From positions 1 to 22,996 of IMG/VR virus record IMGVR_UViG_3300027714_000129: a DNA stretch of 22,996 nt. The stretch is one strand, 5' to 3'. The stretch is from a virus. The notes beneath the pieces are model-generated. The model was not told the DNA's origin and did not search any database. It was given only the letters and a program-made list of their open reading frames with translations. The position numbers and the translations under genes are program-made. Shown in pieces: positions 22,993 to 22,996 of this stretch. Each line of letters begins with the position of its first letter. Within the stretch, counting starts at the first letter, position 1.

Positions 22993-22996
22993 AACC

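Noticed and set aside
1-22996. CRISPR arrays, tRNA genes, insertion sequences, attachment sites
   Set aside because: No regularly spaced repeats, cloverleaf-like gaps, transposase motifs or terminal inverted repeats were seen; gaps are too short for most of these.

Overview
The window is a stretch of an AT-rich tailed-phage genome (Caudoviricetes, most likely a siphovirus) encoding packaging, head and tail genes. Every gene I can support lies on the minus strand, so transcription runs from the right end (22996) to the left end (1). Starts follow A/T-rich leaders without a clear Shine-Dalgarno sequence, and stops often overlap the next start as TAATG. Several proteins belong to families I know mainly from phages of Bacteroidota, such as the protein with an LPSDFTRQITLPGTK motif and the XkdF-like protease with added Cys/His modules. 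I infer a Bacteroidota, probably Flavobacteriia, host. No integrase, replication, lysis, tRNA, CRISPR or transposon sequence is visible, so lifestyle cannot be decided here.

Layout in transcription order. Packaging (22.99-20.70 kb): a small unknown protein, a small-terminase-like protein, a cytidylyltransferase-like enzyme inserted between the terminase subunits, and the large terminase. Next (20.70-19.25 kb): a 48-aa ORF, a coiled-coil protein, a tail-assembly-chaperone-like pair joined by a probable -1 frameshift at a T9 run, and a Cys-containing 82-aa protein. Fibre and surface proteins (19.24-16.02 kb): a repeat-rich 768-aa fibre, a LamG-like protein and a 39-aa CPC protein. Capsid (15.9-13.6 kb): scaffold-like protein, major capsid protein and a probable tail-tube protein, then a strong terminator. 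Connector (13.47-10.36 kb): 130-aa minor protein, portal, connector-like protein, tail-completion-like protein with a T10 run. Distal tail (10.35-0.07 kb): fibre, Gly-rich adhesin, gp10-like joining protein, two large tail proteins, a 179-aa tail protein, a 44-aa ORF, the tape measure, the XkdF-like protease, and the start of one more gene that runs off the left edge.

The genes form a nearly gap-free late module. The longest non-coding gap is 134 bp, so no stretch over 300 bp lacks a gene. Small gaps carry a recurring minus-strand TTGTTATA element upstream of starts, two inverted repeats upstream of the scaffold/capsid pair, and hairpins after the capsid and tube genes. The main points for a second look are the two T-run slippage candidates, the nucleotidyltransferase inside the terminase operon, the small Cys-rich proteins with a shared CxCx9C spacing, short GC-rich patches with foreign-looking codons (notably the capsid C-terminus), and an unusual gene order with the portal and protease downstream of the capsid gene. 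I did not find a clearly new multi-gene defence or mobile system.
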